Assembly: GCA_903941105.1 (NCBI GenBank)
Contig: CAJANL010000133.1
Coordinates: forward strand, 1 to 47,703
Reading direction: 5' to 3'
Length of the DNA stretch: 47,703 nt
Source of the DNA: an uncultured Rhodospirillaceae bacterium
Lineage (GTDB): Bacteria > Pseudomonadota > Alphaproteobacteria > Rhodospirillales > Magnetospirillaceae
Shown here: one piece after another, positions 25,682-33,512 of the stretch
Layout: the number at the start of each line of letters is the position of its first letter
Position numbering within the stretch: the stretch's first letter is position 1
Notes under the pieces: generated by a model
The model's input: only the letters and a program-made list of their open reading frames with translations
What the model was told of the DNA's origin: nothing
Database searches by the model: none
Program-made: the position numbers and the translations under genes

Positions 25682-26527
25682 TTGTCCCGGGCCACCGCCT
25701 TGCCCATCACACCGTCCAAGAGAGCCGCCGAGGAGAATTTCCCCGTCGGCTCGTTTTTGCTGGCTGCTGCGGTGCGGGCCAAGGCCACCGCGTTCTACCG
25801 GTACGCCCGCGCCGCCGACGACATCGCCGACAACCCGGCCCTGTCACCCGAAGAAAAGCTCGCCCGCCTCGACCTGCTCGACGCCGCCCTGGCCGGCAAG
25901 GCGGGCGGTGCCTCGGCGGAGGTGGCGCTGGCATTGCGCGCCGCGCTGGGGGGCACCTCGCCGCTGCTGGACCACGCCAGCCAACTGTTGCAGGCCTTCC
26001 GCCGCGATGCCGTCAGCGACCACTGCCACGACTGGGGCGACCTGATGGCCTATTGCCGCTTTTCGGCGGCGCCGGTCGGGCGCTTCCTGCTCGACCTGCA
26101 TGGCGAGGCCGCCACCACCCATGCTCCCGGCGACGCCCTGTGCGCCGCGCTGCAGGTGCTCAACCACCTGCAGGACTGCTGCGACGACTACGAGAAGCTG
26201 GGGCGGGTCTATGTGCCGCGCGACTGGCTGCTGGGGGTCGGCTTGACCGACCGGGTGTTCGAGGGCGGCTTCACCTCGCCGCCGCTCCGCTTCGTGCTCG
26301 ACCGCATGCTGAACGGCGTCGACGGGCTGCTGGAACTGGCGGCCCCCCTGCCCGCCCTGGTGCGCGACCGCCGCCTGCGTCTGGAGGTCTCGGTGATCAT
26401 GACGGTTGCGGAACGACTGGCTGCCCTGCTGCGCGTCAGGGACCCGCTGGCGGTGCGGGTGGCGCTGGGGCCGCTGGGATATGCCGGTGCCTTCGGCCGG
26501 GGCATCGTGCGGGGCCTTCGGGCATGA
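25682..26527 (+). CDS. hpnC: Hydroxysqualene synthase HpnC
   Basis: In the HpnCDE route, HpnD makes presqualene diphosphate, HpnC converts it to hydroxysqualene and HpnE reduces this to squalene for hopanoids. The 281-residue HpnC has ENFPVGSFLLAAAVRAKATAFYRYARAADDIADN with the first Asp motif, and the second, QDCCDDYEKLGRVYVP. The start is TTG 25682, seven to eight bases after GAGGAGA; a TTG at 25631 lacks a ribosome site. Its stop overlaps the hpnD start (ATGA), giving translational coupling. Membrane association is peripheral, as for the family. Confidence 0.94.
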   Translation: MSRATALPITPSKRAAEENFPVGSFLLAAAVRAKATAFYRYARAADDIADNPALSPEEKLARLDLLDAALAGKAGGASAEVALALRAALGGTSPLLDHASQLLQAFRRDAVSDHCHDWGDLMAYCRFSAAPVGRFLLDLHGEAATTHAPGDALCAALQVLNHLQDCCDDYEKLGRVYVPRDWLLGVGLTDRVFEGGFTSPPLRFVLDRMLNGVDGLLELAAPLPALVRDRRLRLEVSVIMTVAERLAALLRVRDPLAVRVALGPLGYAGAFGRGIVRGLRA

Positions 26528-27366
26528 GTTCGTCCTTCTACTGGGCCATGCGGCTGATGCCGGTGGCCCGCCGCCAGGCCATGTTCGCCCTTTATGACTA
26601 TTGCCGGGTGCTGGACGACGTAGCCGATGGACCGCAGCCGGCCGAGGTCAAGCGCGCCCGCCTCAACGCCTTTCGCCACGATGTCGCCGCCCTTTACAGT
26701 GGCGGCACCGTAGTGGCACCCGAGGTCGCGGGCCTGGCCCCCGCGGTTGAGCGCTTCACCCTGCAAAGGCCGGAGTTGGAGGCGCTGATCGACGGCATGG
26801 AGATGGATGTGGACGGCCCGGTGGTGGCGCCGTCCCTCGACCGGTTACGGCTCTACTGCCGGCGCGTCGCGGGAGCGGTGGGCATGCTGGCGGTTCGCAT
26901 CTTCGGTCGTTCCGAAGCCGAAACATTGGCGGTGGCGCTGGGCGAAGCGCTGCAATTCACCAATATCCTGCGCGACGTGGCCGAGGACGCCGGGCTGGGG
27001 CGGCTTTACCTGCCGGCCGAGCTGCTGTCCGAGGCCGGCATCGCCGACCACCGTCCCGCCACGGTCGTCCGCCACCCCGCCCTGCCACGGGTCTGTGACG
27101 CCCTGGCCACCATGGCCGAGGGCCGCTTCGGCGAGGCCGAGGCCGAGATCACCCGCCTCGGCCGCCGGGGCCTGTGGCCGGCCATGGTGATGGCCGCCAC
27201 CTACCGCGCCCAGTTGAGCCGCCTGCGCGCCCATGGCTGGCATCCCGGGCCGCCGCCCCGGGTCGGACGCCTGGAGAAACTGGCCATCGCCCTGCGCACG
27301 GTCCTGACCGCGGCCATGCAGGCGGCAATCGATATCGCGCGGCGCGTGGTGGTGACGGCGCCGTGA
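26524..27366 (+). CDS. hpnD: Presqualene diphosphate synthase HpnD
   Basis: The 280-residue enzyme condenses two farnesyl diphosphates to presqualene diphosphate. Both Asp-rich motifs are intact: FALYDYCRVLDDVADGP and QFTNILRDVAEDAGLGRLYLP. SSSFYWAMRLMPVARRQAMFALYDY is the typical HpnD N-terminus. ATG 26524 overlaps the hpnC stop by 4 bp, and the hpnE GTG overlaps this gene's stop by 4 bp, so all three are translated in a chain. An open frame continues upstream within hpnC but is a shadow. Confidence 0.95.
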   Translation: MSSSFYWAMRLMPVARRQAMFALYDYCRVLDDVADGPQPAEVKRARLNAFRHDVAALYSGGTVVAPEVAGLAPAVERFTLQRPELEALIDGMEMDVDGPVVAPSLDRLRLYCRRVAGAVGMLAVRIFGRSEAETLAVALGEALQFTNILRDVAEDAGLGRLYLPAELLSEAGIADHRPATVVRHPALPRVCDALATMAEGRFGEAEAEITRLGRRGLWPAMVMAATYRAQLSRLRAHGWHPGPPPRVGRLEKLAIALRTVLTAAMQAAIDIARRVVVTAP

Positions 27367-28562
27367 ACGGCACCCTGCATGTGGTGGGCGCCGGCATGGC
27401 CGGACTGGCCTGCGCGGTGGCCGCCGCCCGCGCCGGTACCCGGGTGGTGCTGCACGAGGCGGCCGGACAGGCCGGCGGGCGCTGCCAATCGTTCCACGAT
27501 CACTGCCTCGGCCGCCTGATCGACAACGGCACCCATCTGGTGCTGGGTGCCAACCGGGCGACGCTGGCGTTCTCCCGCGCCGTCGGCGGCGACGAGGCCA
27601 TGGAGGCGGCACCTGCGGTGTTTCCCTTCGTCGACCTGATCGGCGGCGACCGCTGGGTGGTCACGCCGGGCCGCCCTGCCGCCGGCCTCGGTGAGTTGAG
27701 CCGCGCCCTGGGCCTGCCGTGGATCGGCGAAGAGCAGACCGTCGCCGCCCGTCTCGGCGGTACCGCCTCCTATGCCCGGCTGTGGCGCCCGCTATGCGAA
27801 GCCATCCTCGACACCGCACCGGAGGAGGCCTCGGCACGGCTGTTCGCCCGGGTGCTGCGCAAGGTGTTGCTGGGCGGCCCGGCGGCCATGACCCCCTGGC
27901 TGTTCCCGGCCGGCCTCAGTGCCGCCTTCGTGGCGCCGGCCCTCGCCACCCTGACCCTGTTCGGCACCGTCATTCGTCTGCAGCACCGCCTGATGGCGGC
28001 CTCGGGCGAGTCGCTGGTGTTCGAGGGGGACGCGGTGACGTTGGGGCCGGAGGATAGGGCCGTGCTGGCGCTGCCGCCCTGGGCTACCGCCCAGGTCTTC
28101 CCCAACGACACACCGGCGCTGCCCACCCGCACCATCGTCAACGCCCATTTCCGGTGCACCTGGGTTCCCCCTGGCCAAACCCGCTTCCTCGGAATAACCG
28201 GCGGTGTGGCGCAATGGCTGTCGTGGCGCGGCGACGTGCTGTCGGTGACGGTCTCGGCCGCCGAGCGGCTGGCGGTGCTGCCCAACGACGAGATCGCCGC
28301 CCTGCTGTGGGCCGACGCCGCCCGGGCTCTGGACCTGCCCGCCGCCCTGCCGCCGTTCCGCGTCCTGAAGGAGCGCCGTGCCACCCTGGCCCATACCCCC
28401 GATGTGCTACGCCGGCGCCCCGGCCCGACGACCCGCTTCCCGCGTATATTCCTGGCAGGTGACTGGATCGCCTCGCCGTGGCCCTGTACGATCGAAGCCG
28501 CCGTTTCCAGCGGACTGTCCGCCGCCCGTCTGGCCTTGGGTCGGCCGAACCTGACATTTTAG
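27363..28562 (+). CDS. hpnE: Hydroxysqualene dehydroxylase HpnE
   Basis: The 399-residue FAD enzyme reduces hydroxysqualene to squalene. It has an N-terminal dinucleotide fold VVGAGMAGLACAVAAARAGT, then the amine-oxidase-family strand HEAAGQAGGRCQSF, and a C-terminal FAD contact IFLAGDWIASPWPCTIEAAVSSG. GTG 27363 overlaps the hpnD stop in GTGA. The gene completes squalene synthesis; no squalene-hopene cyclase (shc) gene follows here, so it must lie elsewhere if hopanoids are made. Confidence 0.93.
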   Translation: MNGTLHVVGAGMAGLACAVAAARAGTRVVLHEAAGQAGGRCQSFHDHCLGRLIDNGTHLVLGANRATLAFSRAVGGDEAMEAAPAVFPFVDLIGGDRWVVTPGRPAAGLGELSRALGLPWIGEEQTVAARLGGTASYARLWRPLCEAILDTAPEEASARLFARVLRKVLLGGPAAMTPWLFPAGLSAAFVAPALATLTLFGTVIRLQHRLMAASGESLVFEGDAVTLGPEDRAVLALPPWATAQVFPNDTPALPTRTIVNAHFRCTWVPPGQTRFLGITGGVAQWLSWRGDVLSVTVSAAERLAVLPNDEIAALLWADAARALDLPAALPPFRVLKERRATLAHTPDVLRRRPGPTTRFPRIFLAGDWIASPWPCTIEAAVSSGLSAARLALGRPNLTF

Positions 28563-28676
28563 GACGCCAGGTCACGTTAACCCACTTCCCATTTCGGGCG
28601 GGACTGCCTATCTTTATCACAGATTAGAGCTTTTTCAATCAATCCTTCAATCCTTTGACTTCAATGAGGTGAATCC

Positions 28677-29273
28677 ATGGCTTTCGAGCTTCCCCCGCTG
28701 CCCTTCGGCAACACCGATCTTGAGCCGCACATCTCGGCCCGCACGCTGGAATTTCACCACGGCAAGCACCACAACGCCTATGTCACCAACCTCAACAACC
28801 TGACCAAGGACAGCGATCTCGCCACCAAGTCGCTGGAAGAGGTGATCAAGATCGCCGCCGCCGATCTGCCGGCCAAGCAGGGCATCTTCAACAACGCCGC
28901 CCAGGTGTGGAACCACACCTTCTTCTGGAACTGCATGAAGAAGGGCGGCGGCGGCAAGCCGGGCGCCAAGCTGCTGGCCCGCATCGAGGCGGACCTCGGC
29001 GGCTTCGACAAGTTCAAGGAAGACTTCAAGAACGCCGCGGTGACGCAGTTCGGCTCGGGCTGGGCCTGGCTGGTCGAGAGCAACGGCAAGCTCGAACTGA
29101 TGAAGACCGCCAACGCCGACCTGCCGCAGGCGCATGGCAAGAAGGCCCTGCTCACCGTCGACGTCTGGGAGCACGCCTACTACCTCGACTACCAGAACCG
29201 CCGCCCCGACTTCGTCCAGGCCTTCATGGACAACCTGATCAACTGGGAGTTCGTCGAAGCCAATCTGGGCTGA
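28677..29273 (+). CDS. sodB: Iron superoxide dismutase
   Basis: The 198-residue cytoplasmic enzyme dismutates superoxide. The four metal ligands are visible: His in EFHHGKHHNAYV, His in NNAAQVWNHTFFWN, and Asp and His in LTVDVWEHAYYLDYQN. The pattern AAQVWNHTFFW together with NAAVTQFGSGWAWLV favours Fe over Mn. TGAGGTGA lies just before the ATG. The 114 bp upstream is A/T-rich and probably holds its own promoter; I could not pick a definite -35/-10 or Fur box. Confidence 0.97.
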   Translation: MAFELPPLPFGNTDLEPHISARTLEFHHGKHHNAYVTNLNNLTKDSDLATKSLEEVIKIAAADLPAKQGIFNNAAQVWNHTFFWNCMKKGGGGKPGAKLLARIEADLGGFDKFKEDFKNAAVTQFGSGWAWLVESNGKLELMKTANADLPQAHGKKALLTVDVWEHAYYLDYQNRRPDFVQAFMDNLINWEFVEANLG

Positions 29274-29287
29274 GGCAAGTGGTGTTC

Positions 29288-29320
29288 CCTCCCCCGGCGG
29301 GGCTTCCCCGCTGAGGGAGG
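29288..29320. repeat. Palindromic hairpin between convergent sodB and vapC
   Basis: CCTCCC, CCG and GCGGGG pair with CCCCGC, TGA and GGGAGG around the loop CTT, a 15-bp stem with one mismatch and one G-T. It lies 14 bp after the sodB stop and 14 bp before the vapC stop. It has no T-run, but could stop transcription from both sides. It shares the CCCTCCCCCGGC arm with the palindrome at 11806-11832. Confidence 0.55.
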
Positions 29321-29334
29321 TGAATTTCGCTCCG

Positions 29335-29727
29335 CTATTCCGAGCAGCGCAGGATCGCGACCGGATAGCGCGAGGCCTTGCCGTCCTGGGTGACGAAGAC
29401 CAACCCCGCGATTTTCGCCTGAGCCAACAGCAGATGATCGAACGGATCCCGGTGATCGTCGAACTGCGGCAATGCCTGCACCGCCAAGGTGTGTTCCGGC
29501 GTCACGTCGATGACTTGCAACCCCGTCCGTCGGCAGGCGTCGAGCACGGCAACCCCGTCGGCCTCCAGCTTGCCGGCACGGACCTTGATGACGATCTCCC
29601 AGAACGAGGCCGCGCTGACGAAGACATCGTTGGCCGGATCGACGATCAGGTCCCGCGCCCGGTCCCCCAGCCGCGCATCGTCAGCAAGCAGCCACAGCAA
29701 TGCATGGGTGTCGAGCAGCAGCCTCAC
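29335..29727 (-). CDS. vapC: PIN-domain ribonuclease toxin (VapC family)
   Basis: The 130-residue PIN-domain protein would cleave RNA, typically initiator tRNA or rRNA, when freed from its antitoxin. Acidic active-site residues are visible: Asp6 in LLLDTHALLWLL, Glu in SAASFWEIVIK, Asp in RDPFDHLLLAQA and Asp in FVTQDGKASRYPV. It belongs to the type with DTHALLWLL that pairs with Phd/YefM-fold antitoxins. It overlaps the antitoxin gene by 4 bp and follows it in one operon. Confidence 0.93.
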   Translation of the reverse strand: MRLLLDTHALLWLLADDARLGDRARDLIVDPANDVFVSAASFWEIVIKVRAGKLEADGVAVLDACRRTGLQVIDVTPEHTLAVQALPQFDDHRDPFDHLLLAQAKIAGLVFVTQDGKASRYPVAILRCSE

Positions 29728-29963
29728 GACTGCCGGCCCTCCATGGCGGCGATTACCTCCTCGGAAGTTTCGTCGAAATCATCGGCCATGCGGATGCGGC
29801 CTTTAAGCAGCCCCACCGGGCGTCGCTGCGGTAGCGACGGCGGAACGATGCGCGCCACCTCTTGCCCGCGCGACGTCACCACGATCTCGGCACCGTGCCT
29901 GGCTTGGCGGAGCACTCCCGCAAGGTTGCTGCGCAACTCGCGAAAACTGACGGTAACCGCCAT
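29724..29963 (-). CDS. Phd/YefM-family antitoxin
   Basis: The 79-residue protein has the Phd/YefM N-terminal DNA-binding dimer fold (VSFRELRSNLAGVLRQARHGAEIVVTSRGQEVARIVP) and a charged, probably disordered C-tail (MADDFDETSEEVIAAMEG) that would wrap and inhibit the PIN toxin. GGAGAG precedes the ATG. Its overlap with vapC by 4 bp couples synthesis. Repression of its own promoter is expected for the family and is supported by the palindrome at 29989-29998 next to the -10 element. Confidence 0.92.
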   Translation of the reverse strand: MAVTVSFRELRSNLAGVLRQARHGAEIVVTSRGQEVARIVPPSLPQRRPVGLLKGRIRMADDFDETSEEVIAAMEGRQS

Positions 29964-29988
29964 GGCGCCTCTCCAGCGTACTCATTCA

Positions 29989-29998
29989 TGTGTACACA
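29989..29998. promoter_or_regulatory. Putative Phd operator palindrome
   Basis: TGTGTACACA is a perfect 10-bp palindrome touching the -10 element of the toxin-antitoxin promoter. Phd/YefM-family operators are known for a TGTACA core (the P1 phd operator has GTGTACAC, from memory), so autoregulatory binding is likely. Confidence 0.6.
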
Positions 29999-30026
29999 GT
30001 ATGGGAGCGCGAATGCCGTCGTGCAA
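29998..30026 (-). promoter_or_regulatory. Promoter of the antitoxin-toxin operon
   Basis: On the minus strand TTGCAC (30026-30021) is followed after exactly 17 bases by CATACT (30003-29998), then directly by the palindrome TGTGTACACA. It lies 35-63 bp upstream of the antitoxin ATG and directly after the Mth938 stop codon. Confidence 0.6.
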
Positions 30027-30028
30027 GC

Positions 30029-30397
30029 TCACACCGCGATCAGCGCGGCGGCCACCTTGCGGTCTTCCGACAGCAGGACGTTGTAGGTGCGGCAGGCGGC
30101 GCCGGTGTCCATGACGTCGAGCACGATGCCGGACGCCCGCAGGTCGGCCTTGAGCTGACGCGGCATGGCCGCCATCTGCGCCCCCGATCCCAGCAGCAGA
30201 AGCTCGATGCCGGCGTTCAGCAGCGGTGCCAGCGTCGCCATGGAGGCGTCCTCTGCCGTCACCGCCGTCCAGGCGACGGTTTCGGTGGCGCTGACCAGCA
30301 CCGAGCCTTCCCAGCGCCGACCGCTGATGCGGAAACCGCCGTCGCCGTAGCTCTGGATGAGCTGGCGACCGGCGGGAATCAGGGGGGTGACGTCCAT
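30029..30397 (-). CDS. Mth938-domain protein (DUF498, NDUFAF3 homologue)
   Basis: The 122-residue protein is one Mth938-like domain: VTPLIPAGRQLIQSYGDGGFRISG, the central LNAGIELLLLGSGAQM and the end SGIVLDVMDTGAACRTYNVLLSEDRKVAAALIAV. In mitochondria the homologue NDUFAF3 helps assemble complex I; bacterial members are mostly uncharacterised. Conserved placement after yajC-secD-secF in alphaproteobacteria (from memory) suggests a link to membrane-protein insertion. ATG 30397 follows GGAGAAGC. It lies 26 bp after secF, and the gap is a 14-bp tandem duplication carrying two Shine-Dalgarno/ATG pairs. Confidence 0.9.
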   Translation of the reverse strand: MDVTPLIPAGRQLIQSYGDGGFRISGRRWEGSVLVSATETVAWTAVTAEDASMATLAPLLNAGIELLLLGSGAQMAAMPRQLKADLRASGIVLDVMDTGAACRTYNVLLSEDRKVAAALIAV

Positions 30398-30398
30398 T

Positions 30399-30426
30399 GC
30401 TTCTCCGGCATAGCTTCTCCGGCTTA
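30399..30426. repeat. 14-bp tandem duplication at the secF-Mth938 junction
   Basis: GCTTCTCCGGCATA is followed directly by GCTTCTCCGGCTTA (13 of 14 identical). On the minus strand each copy gives GCCGGAGAAGC followed within a base by ATG, so the ribosome site and start are duplicated. The first ATG (30411) opens a 10-codon frame ending at 30379, overlapping the Mth938 start in another frame. Confidence 0.7.
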
Positions 30427-31362
30427 CGGCGTCGCGGCCTCGGCCTCGTCGTCCTCGGCCTTCTTGCCGGTGCGCAGGTTGAAATAGATCAGCACCGGCA
30501 TGGCCACATAGATGGACGAGTAGGTGCCGATCACCAAGCCCCACAGCATGGCGATGGAGAAACCGCGCAGCACGTCGCCGCCCAGGGCGAGCAGGGCGAT
30601 GACGGTGAGGAACACCGTCGCCACCGTCAGGATGGTGCGGGCCAGGGTCTCGTTGACCGAGAGGTTGAGCACGTCGTAGAGCGACATGGACTTGTACTTG
30701 CGCAGGTTCTCGCGCACCCGGTCGTATTCCACCACGGTGTCGTTGATGGAATAGCCGGCGATGGTGAGGATTGCCGCCACCGTGGTCAGGTTGAACTCCA
30801 GCCCCAGCAACGAGAACAGGCCGAAGGTAGTGATGACGTCGTGGAAGGTGGCGATCAGGGCGCCGACACCGAACTGCCACTCGAAACGGAACCAGACATA
30901 GGCGGCAATGGCGATCACCGCCAGGGCCACCGCCAGGGCGCCGTCGCGCTTCAACTCCTCGCCGACCTTGGGGCCGACGATTTCGACGCGGCGATAGTCG
31001 TAGCCCGGTCCCAGCGCCTCCTTGACCCTGGCCAACGCCGCCATCTGCGCCTTCTCGTCGCCTTCCTGGCGCTGGATGCGGATCATGATGTCGTGGCCGC
31101 TGCTGCCGAATTCCTGCAAGGACACCTCGCCGAGGCCGAGATGGTCCAGCGAGCCGCGCATCTTATGCAGGTCGGCCGCCTCCTGGGTGTGAACCTCCAC
31201 CAGGATGCCGCCGGCGAAGTCGATGCCGAAGTTGAACCCCTTGACCGCCATGACACCGATCGAGCCCAGCACCAGCACCGCGGTAATGCCGAAGGCCAGC
31301 ATGCGCAGGCGGATATAGTCGTAGGTGGGAACCTTGCCGACGAAACGCGAATAGAAATTCAT
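30424..31362 (-). CDS. secF: Protein-export membrane protein SecF
   Basis: SecF and SecD form the proton-driven RND-type factor that pulls exported proteins through SecYEG. The 312-residue SecF has six TM segments, the P4 periplasmic domain after TM1 (FNFGIDFAGGILVEVHTQE), and the motifs AIAAYVWFRFEWQFGVGALIATFHDVITTFGLFSLLG and AILTIAGYSINDTVVEYDRVREN. The C-tail is acidic (KAEDDEAEAA). It lies 13 bp after secD. Confidence 0.97.
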   Translation of the reverse strand: MNFYSRFVGKVPTYDYIRLRMLAFGITAVLVLGSIGVMAVKGFNFGIDFAGGILVEVHTQEAADLHKMRGSLDHLGLGEVSLQEFGSSGHDIMIRIQRQEGDEKAQMAALARVKEALGPGYDYRRVEIVGPKVGEELKRDGALAVALAVIAIAAYVWFRFEWQFGVGALIATFHDVITTFGLFSLLGLEFNLTTVAAILTIAGYSINDTVVEYDRVRENLRKYKSMSLYDVLNLSVNETLARTILTVATVFLTVIALLALGGDVLRGFSIAMLWGLVIGTYSSIYVAMPVLIYFNLRTGKKAEDDEAEAATP

Positions 31363-31375
31363 CGCTGGCTTCCTT

Positions 31376-32941
31376 TTAGAGCGGCAAGGCTTTGGGCCGG
31401 CGCCAGGCGATCCAAACCGCCACCAGCATGCGGGTGATCATGATGGCGGTGAACAGCGTGGTGACGATGCCGATGCTGAAGGTGACGGCGAAACCGCGGA
31501 TGGGACCGGTGCCGAACTGATACAGCAGCGTCGCCGCGATCAGGTGGGTGATGTTGGCGTCGAGAATGGTGGCGAAGGCGCGCTCGAAGCCGGCCTGCAC
31601 CGCCGACAGCATGGGACGGCCGTTGCGGCTTTCCTCGCGGATACGCTCGTAGATCAGCACGTTGGCATCCACCGCCATGCCCATGGTCAGCACGATGCCG
31701 GCAATACCGGGCAACGTCAGGGTGGCGCCCAACACCGACAGGCAGGCCAGCAGCAGGAACAGGTTCAGCACCAGGGCGATGTTGGCCAGCAAGCCCAGCG
31801 TGCCGTAGATCACCATCATGAACACCACCACCGCGGCGAGGCCGACCATGCTGGCGATGGCGCCGGCGCGGATGGAATCGGCGCCGAGATCGGGGCCGAC
31901 GGTACGCTCCTCAAGCACCTGGAGCGGCGCCGGCAGGGCACCGGCCCGCAGCAGAAGCGCCAGATCCTGGGCCTGCTGCACCGAGAAGCTGCCGCTGATG
32001 ATGCCGGAGCCGCCAAGGATGGGCTCGTTGATGCGCGGCGCGCTGATCACCTTCTCGTCGAGCACGATGGCCAGGCTTTTGCCGGTGTTCTCCTTGGTGA
32101 GGTCGCCGAACTTCTTGCCACCGGCGGTATTGAAGCGGAAGCTCACCACCGGCCGGCCATCGGAATAGGTCGCCTTGGAGTCGGTGAGCATGTCGCCGCC
32201 CACCTCGACCCGCTTGCGCACCACATAGGCGGAGGGATAGCCCTGCTCGCGCTCGTTGGCGGGCAGCAGCATGGAGGCCGGCGGCAGGCGCCCCTTGGAC
32301 GCCTCTTCCGGCGTGGTGGTGTCATCCACCAGATGCAGCGTCAACTTGGCGGTCTTGCCCAACAGCGACTTGATGCGGTCGGGATCCTTGACACCAGGCA
32401 ACTGCACCACGATGCGGTCGGCGCCCTGGCGCTGGATGGAGGGCTCGCGGGTGCCCAGCTCGTCGATACGGCGGCGCACGATCTCCAGCGACTGGTTGAC
32501 CGCCGCCGATTTGCGTTCGATGCGCGACTGCTCGGTGAAGGTCAGAACCAGCGTTCCGTCCTCGCGACCGTCGAGGGTGGTGCCCGGGTCCAGCTTGCGC
32601 AGATGTTGACGGGCATTGTCGCGATCCGCCGCTTCGAGGATGCGGACACTGACGGAATCGCCCTTGACGCCGAGGTCGGAGTACTTGATGCGCTCCTTGC
32701 GCAGGGTGGTGCGGATGCCCTCGACCAGCGACTGCATCTGTTCGCGCACCACGTAGCCGGTGTCGACCTCCAGCAGTAGATAGGAACCACCCTGCAGGTC
32801 GAGGCCGAGGCTGACCGGCTGCAGCCAGCCCGGCAGGCGGTCGGCCTGCTTCTCGTCGAGCAGATTGGGCGCGGCGAAGACCATGCCGGCAAGGCTGACC
32901 ACGATGGCCAGCACGATCTTCCATTTCGGGTAATGAAGCAT
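31376..32941 (-). CDS. secD: Protein-export membrane protein SecD
   Basis: The 521-residue SecD has TM1 (WKIVLAIVVSLAGMVFAAPN), the P1 domain opening SLGLDLQGGSYLLLEVD, and the later periplasmic segment REPSIQRQGADRIVVQLPGVKDPDRIK. The C-terminal RND bundle contains the signature GIAGIVLTMGMAVDANVLIYERIREE. ATG 32941 gives the standard N-terminus; the open frame extends to 33028 within the 3' end of yajC. It lies 25 bp after yajC and 13 bp before secF, one operon. Confidence 0.97.
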   Translation of the reverse strand: MLHYPKWKIVLAIVVSLAGMVFAAPNLLDEKQADRLPGWLQPVSLGLDLQGGSYLLLEVDTGYVVREQMQSLVEGIRTTLRKERIKYSDLGVKGDSVSVRILEAADRDNARQHLRKLDPGTTLDGREDGTLVLTFTEQSRIERKSAAVNQSLEIVRRRIDELGTREPSIQRQGADRIVVQLPGVKDPDRIKSLLGKTAKLTLHLVDDTTTPEEASKGRLPPASMLLPANEREQGYPSAYVVRKRVEVGGDMLTDSKATYSDGRPVVSFRFNTAGGKKFGDLTKENTGKSLAIVLDEKVISAPRINEPILGGSGIISGSFSVQQAQDLALLLRAGALPAPLQVLEERTVGPDLGADSIRAGAIASMVGLAAVVVFMMVIYGTLGLLANIALVLNLFLLLACLSVLGATLTLPGIAGIVLTMGMAVDANVLIYERIREESRNGRPMLSAVQAGFERAFATILDANITHLIAATLLYQFGTGPIRGFAVTFSIGIVTTLFTAIMITRMLVAVWIAWRRPKALPL

Positions 32942-32966
32942 GGCGACCGCGCCCGTCTTGTTGCTG

Positions 32967-33359
32967 CTACTTCTCGGCGGACTTGTCGGCGGGCTTGTCA
33001 GCCGCCTCGGCATCGTCCTTGCCGGCATCCTTGTCGTCCTTCACCGGTGCGGTCTTCGACGGCACTTCGGTGATGGAGGAGCGCACCACGCGCACCCGCA
33101 CGCCCTCGGCGATCTCCACCGACACTTCGGTATCGCTGACCACCTTGGCCACGGTGCCGATGATGCCGCCAGCGGTCACCACCCGGTCGCCGCGGCGCAG
33201 GGCGTTGATCATCTCGCGATGCTCCTTCTGGCGCTTCTGCTGCGGACGGATCAGCAGGAAGTAGAACACCACGAAGATGAGAACCAGCGGCAGGAAGGAC
33301 TGGAGGCTCTCAAGACCGCCACCGGTGGCGGCCTGGGCGTAAGCGGGTGACACGAACAT
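32967..33359 (-). CDS. yajC: Sec translocon accessory protein YajC
   Basis: The 130-residue single-pass protein is part of the SecDF-YajC complex. It has one TM segment (LPLVLIFVVFYFLLIRPQQKRQKEH, the YajC hallmark), a small domain GDRVVTAGGIIGTVAKVVSD and a low-complexity Asp/Lys/Ala tail. ATG 33359 has CAGGAGACG before it. The N-terminal MFVSPAYAQAA looks like the vestigial signal seen in many alphaproteobacterial YajC proteins. A 17-bp triplicate lies 27 bp upstream of the start codon. Confidence 0.95.
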   Translation of the reverse strand: MFVSPAYAQAATGGGLESLQSFLPLVLIFVVFYFLLIRPQQKRQKEHREMINALRRGDRVVTAGGIIGTVAKVVSDTEVSVEIAEGVRVRVVRSSITEVPSKTAPVKDDKDAGKDDAEAADKPADKSAEK

Positions 33360-33386
33360 CGTCGTCTCCTGAAGTCCACGTTCAAG

Positions 33387-33433
33387 AATCGGCAGCCGGC
33401 AAAAATCGGCAGCCGGCAAAAATCGGCAGCCGG
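33387..33433. repeat. 17-bp direct repeat, 2.8 copies, upstream of yajC
   Basis: AATCGGCAGCCGGCAAA occurs at 33387 and 33404 exactly, and its first 13 bases again at 33421. It sits in the 153-bp region between divergent yajC and the DUF815 gene. On the minus strand it reads as GC-rich blocks each followed by TTTTT, in the leader or promoter of yajC. Confidence 0.85.
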
Positions 33434-33512
33434 AATATAGCGGTCTTGTGCCGGCTTGCAAACGTTAACAACGGGCTTGCCTGTCTGGACCGCCGTGCTA
33501 GGCTCGCCCACC

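Noticed and set aside
33387-33433. CRISPR array
   Set aside because: The 17-bp units are directly adjacent with no spacers, and no cas genes are present.
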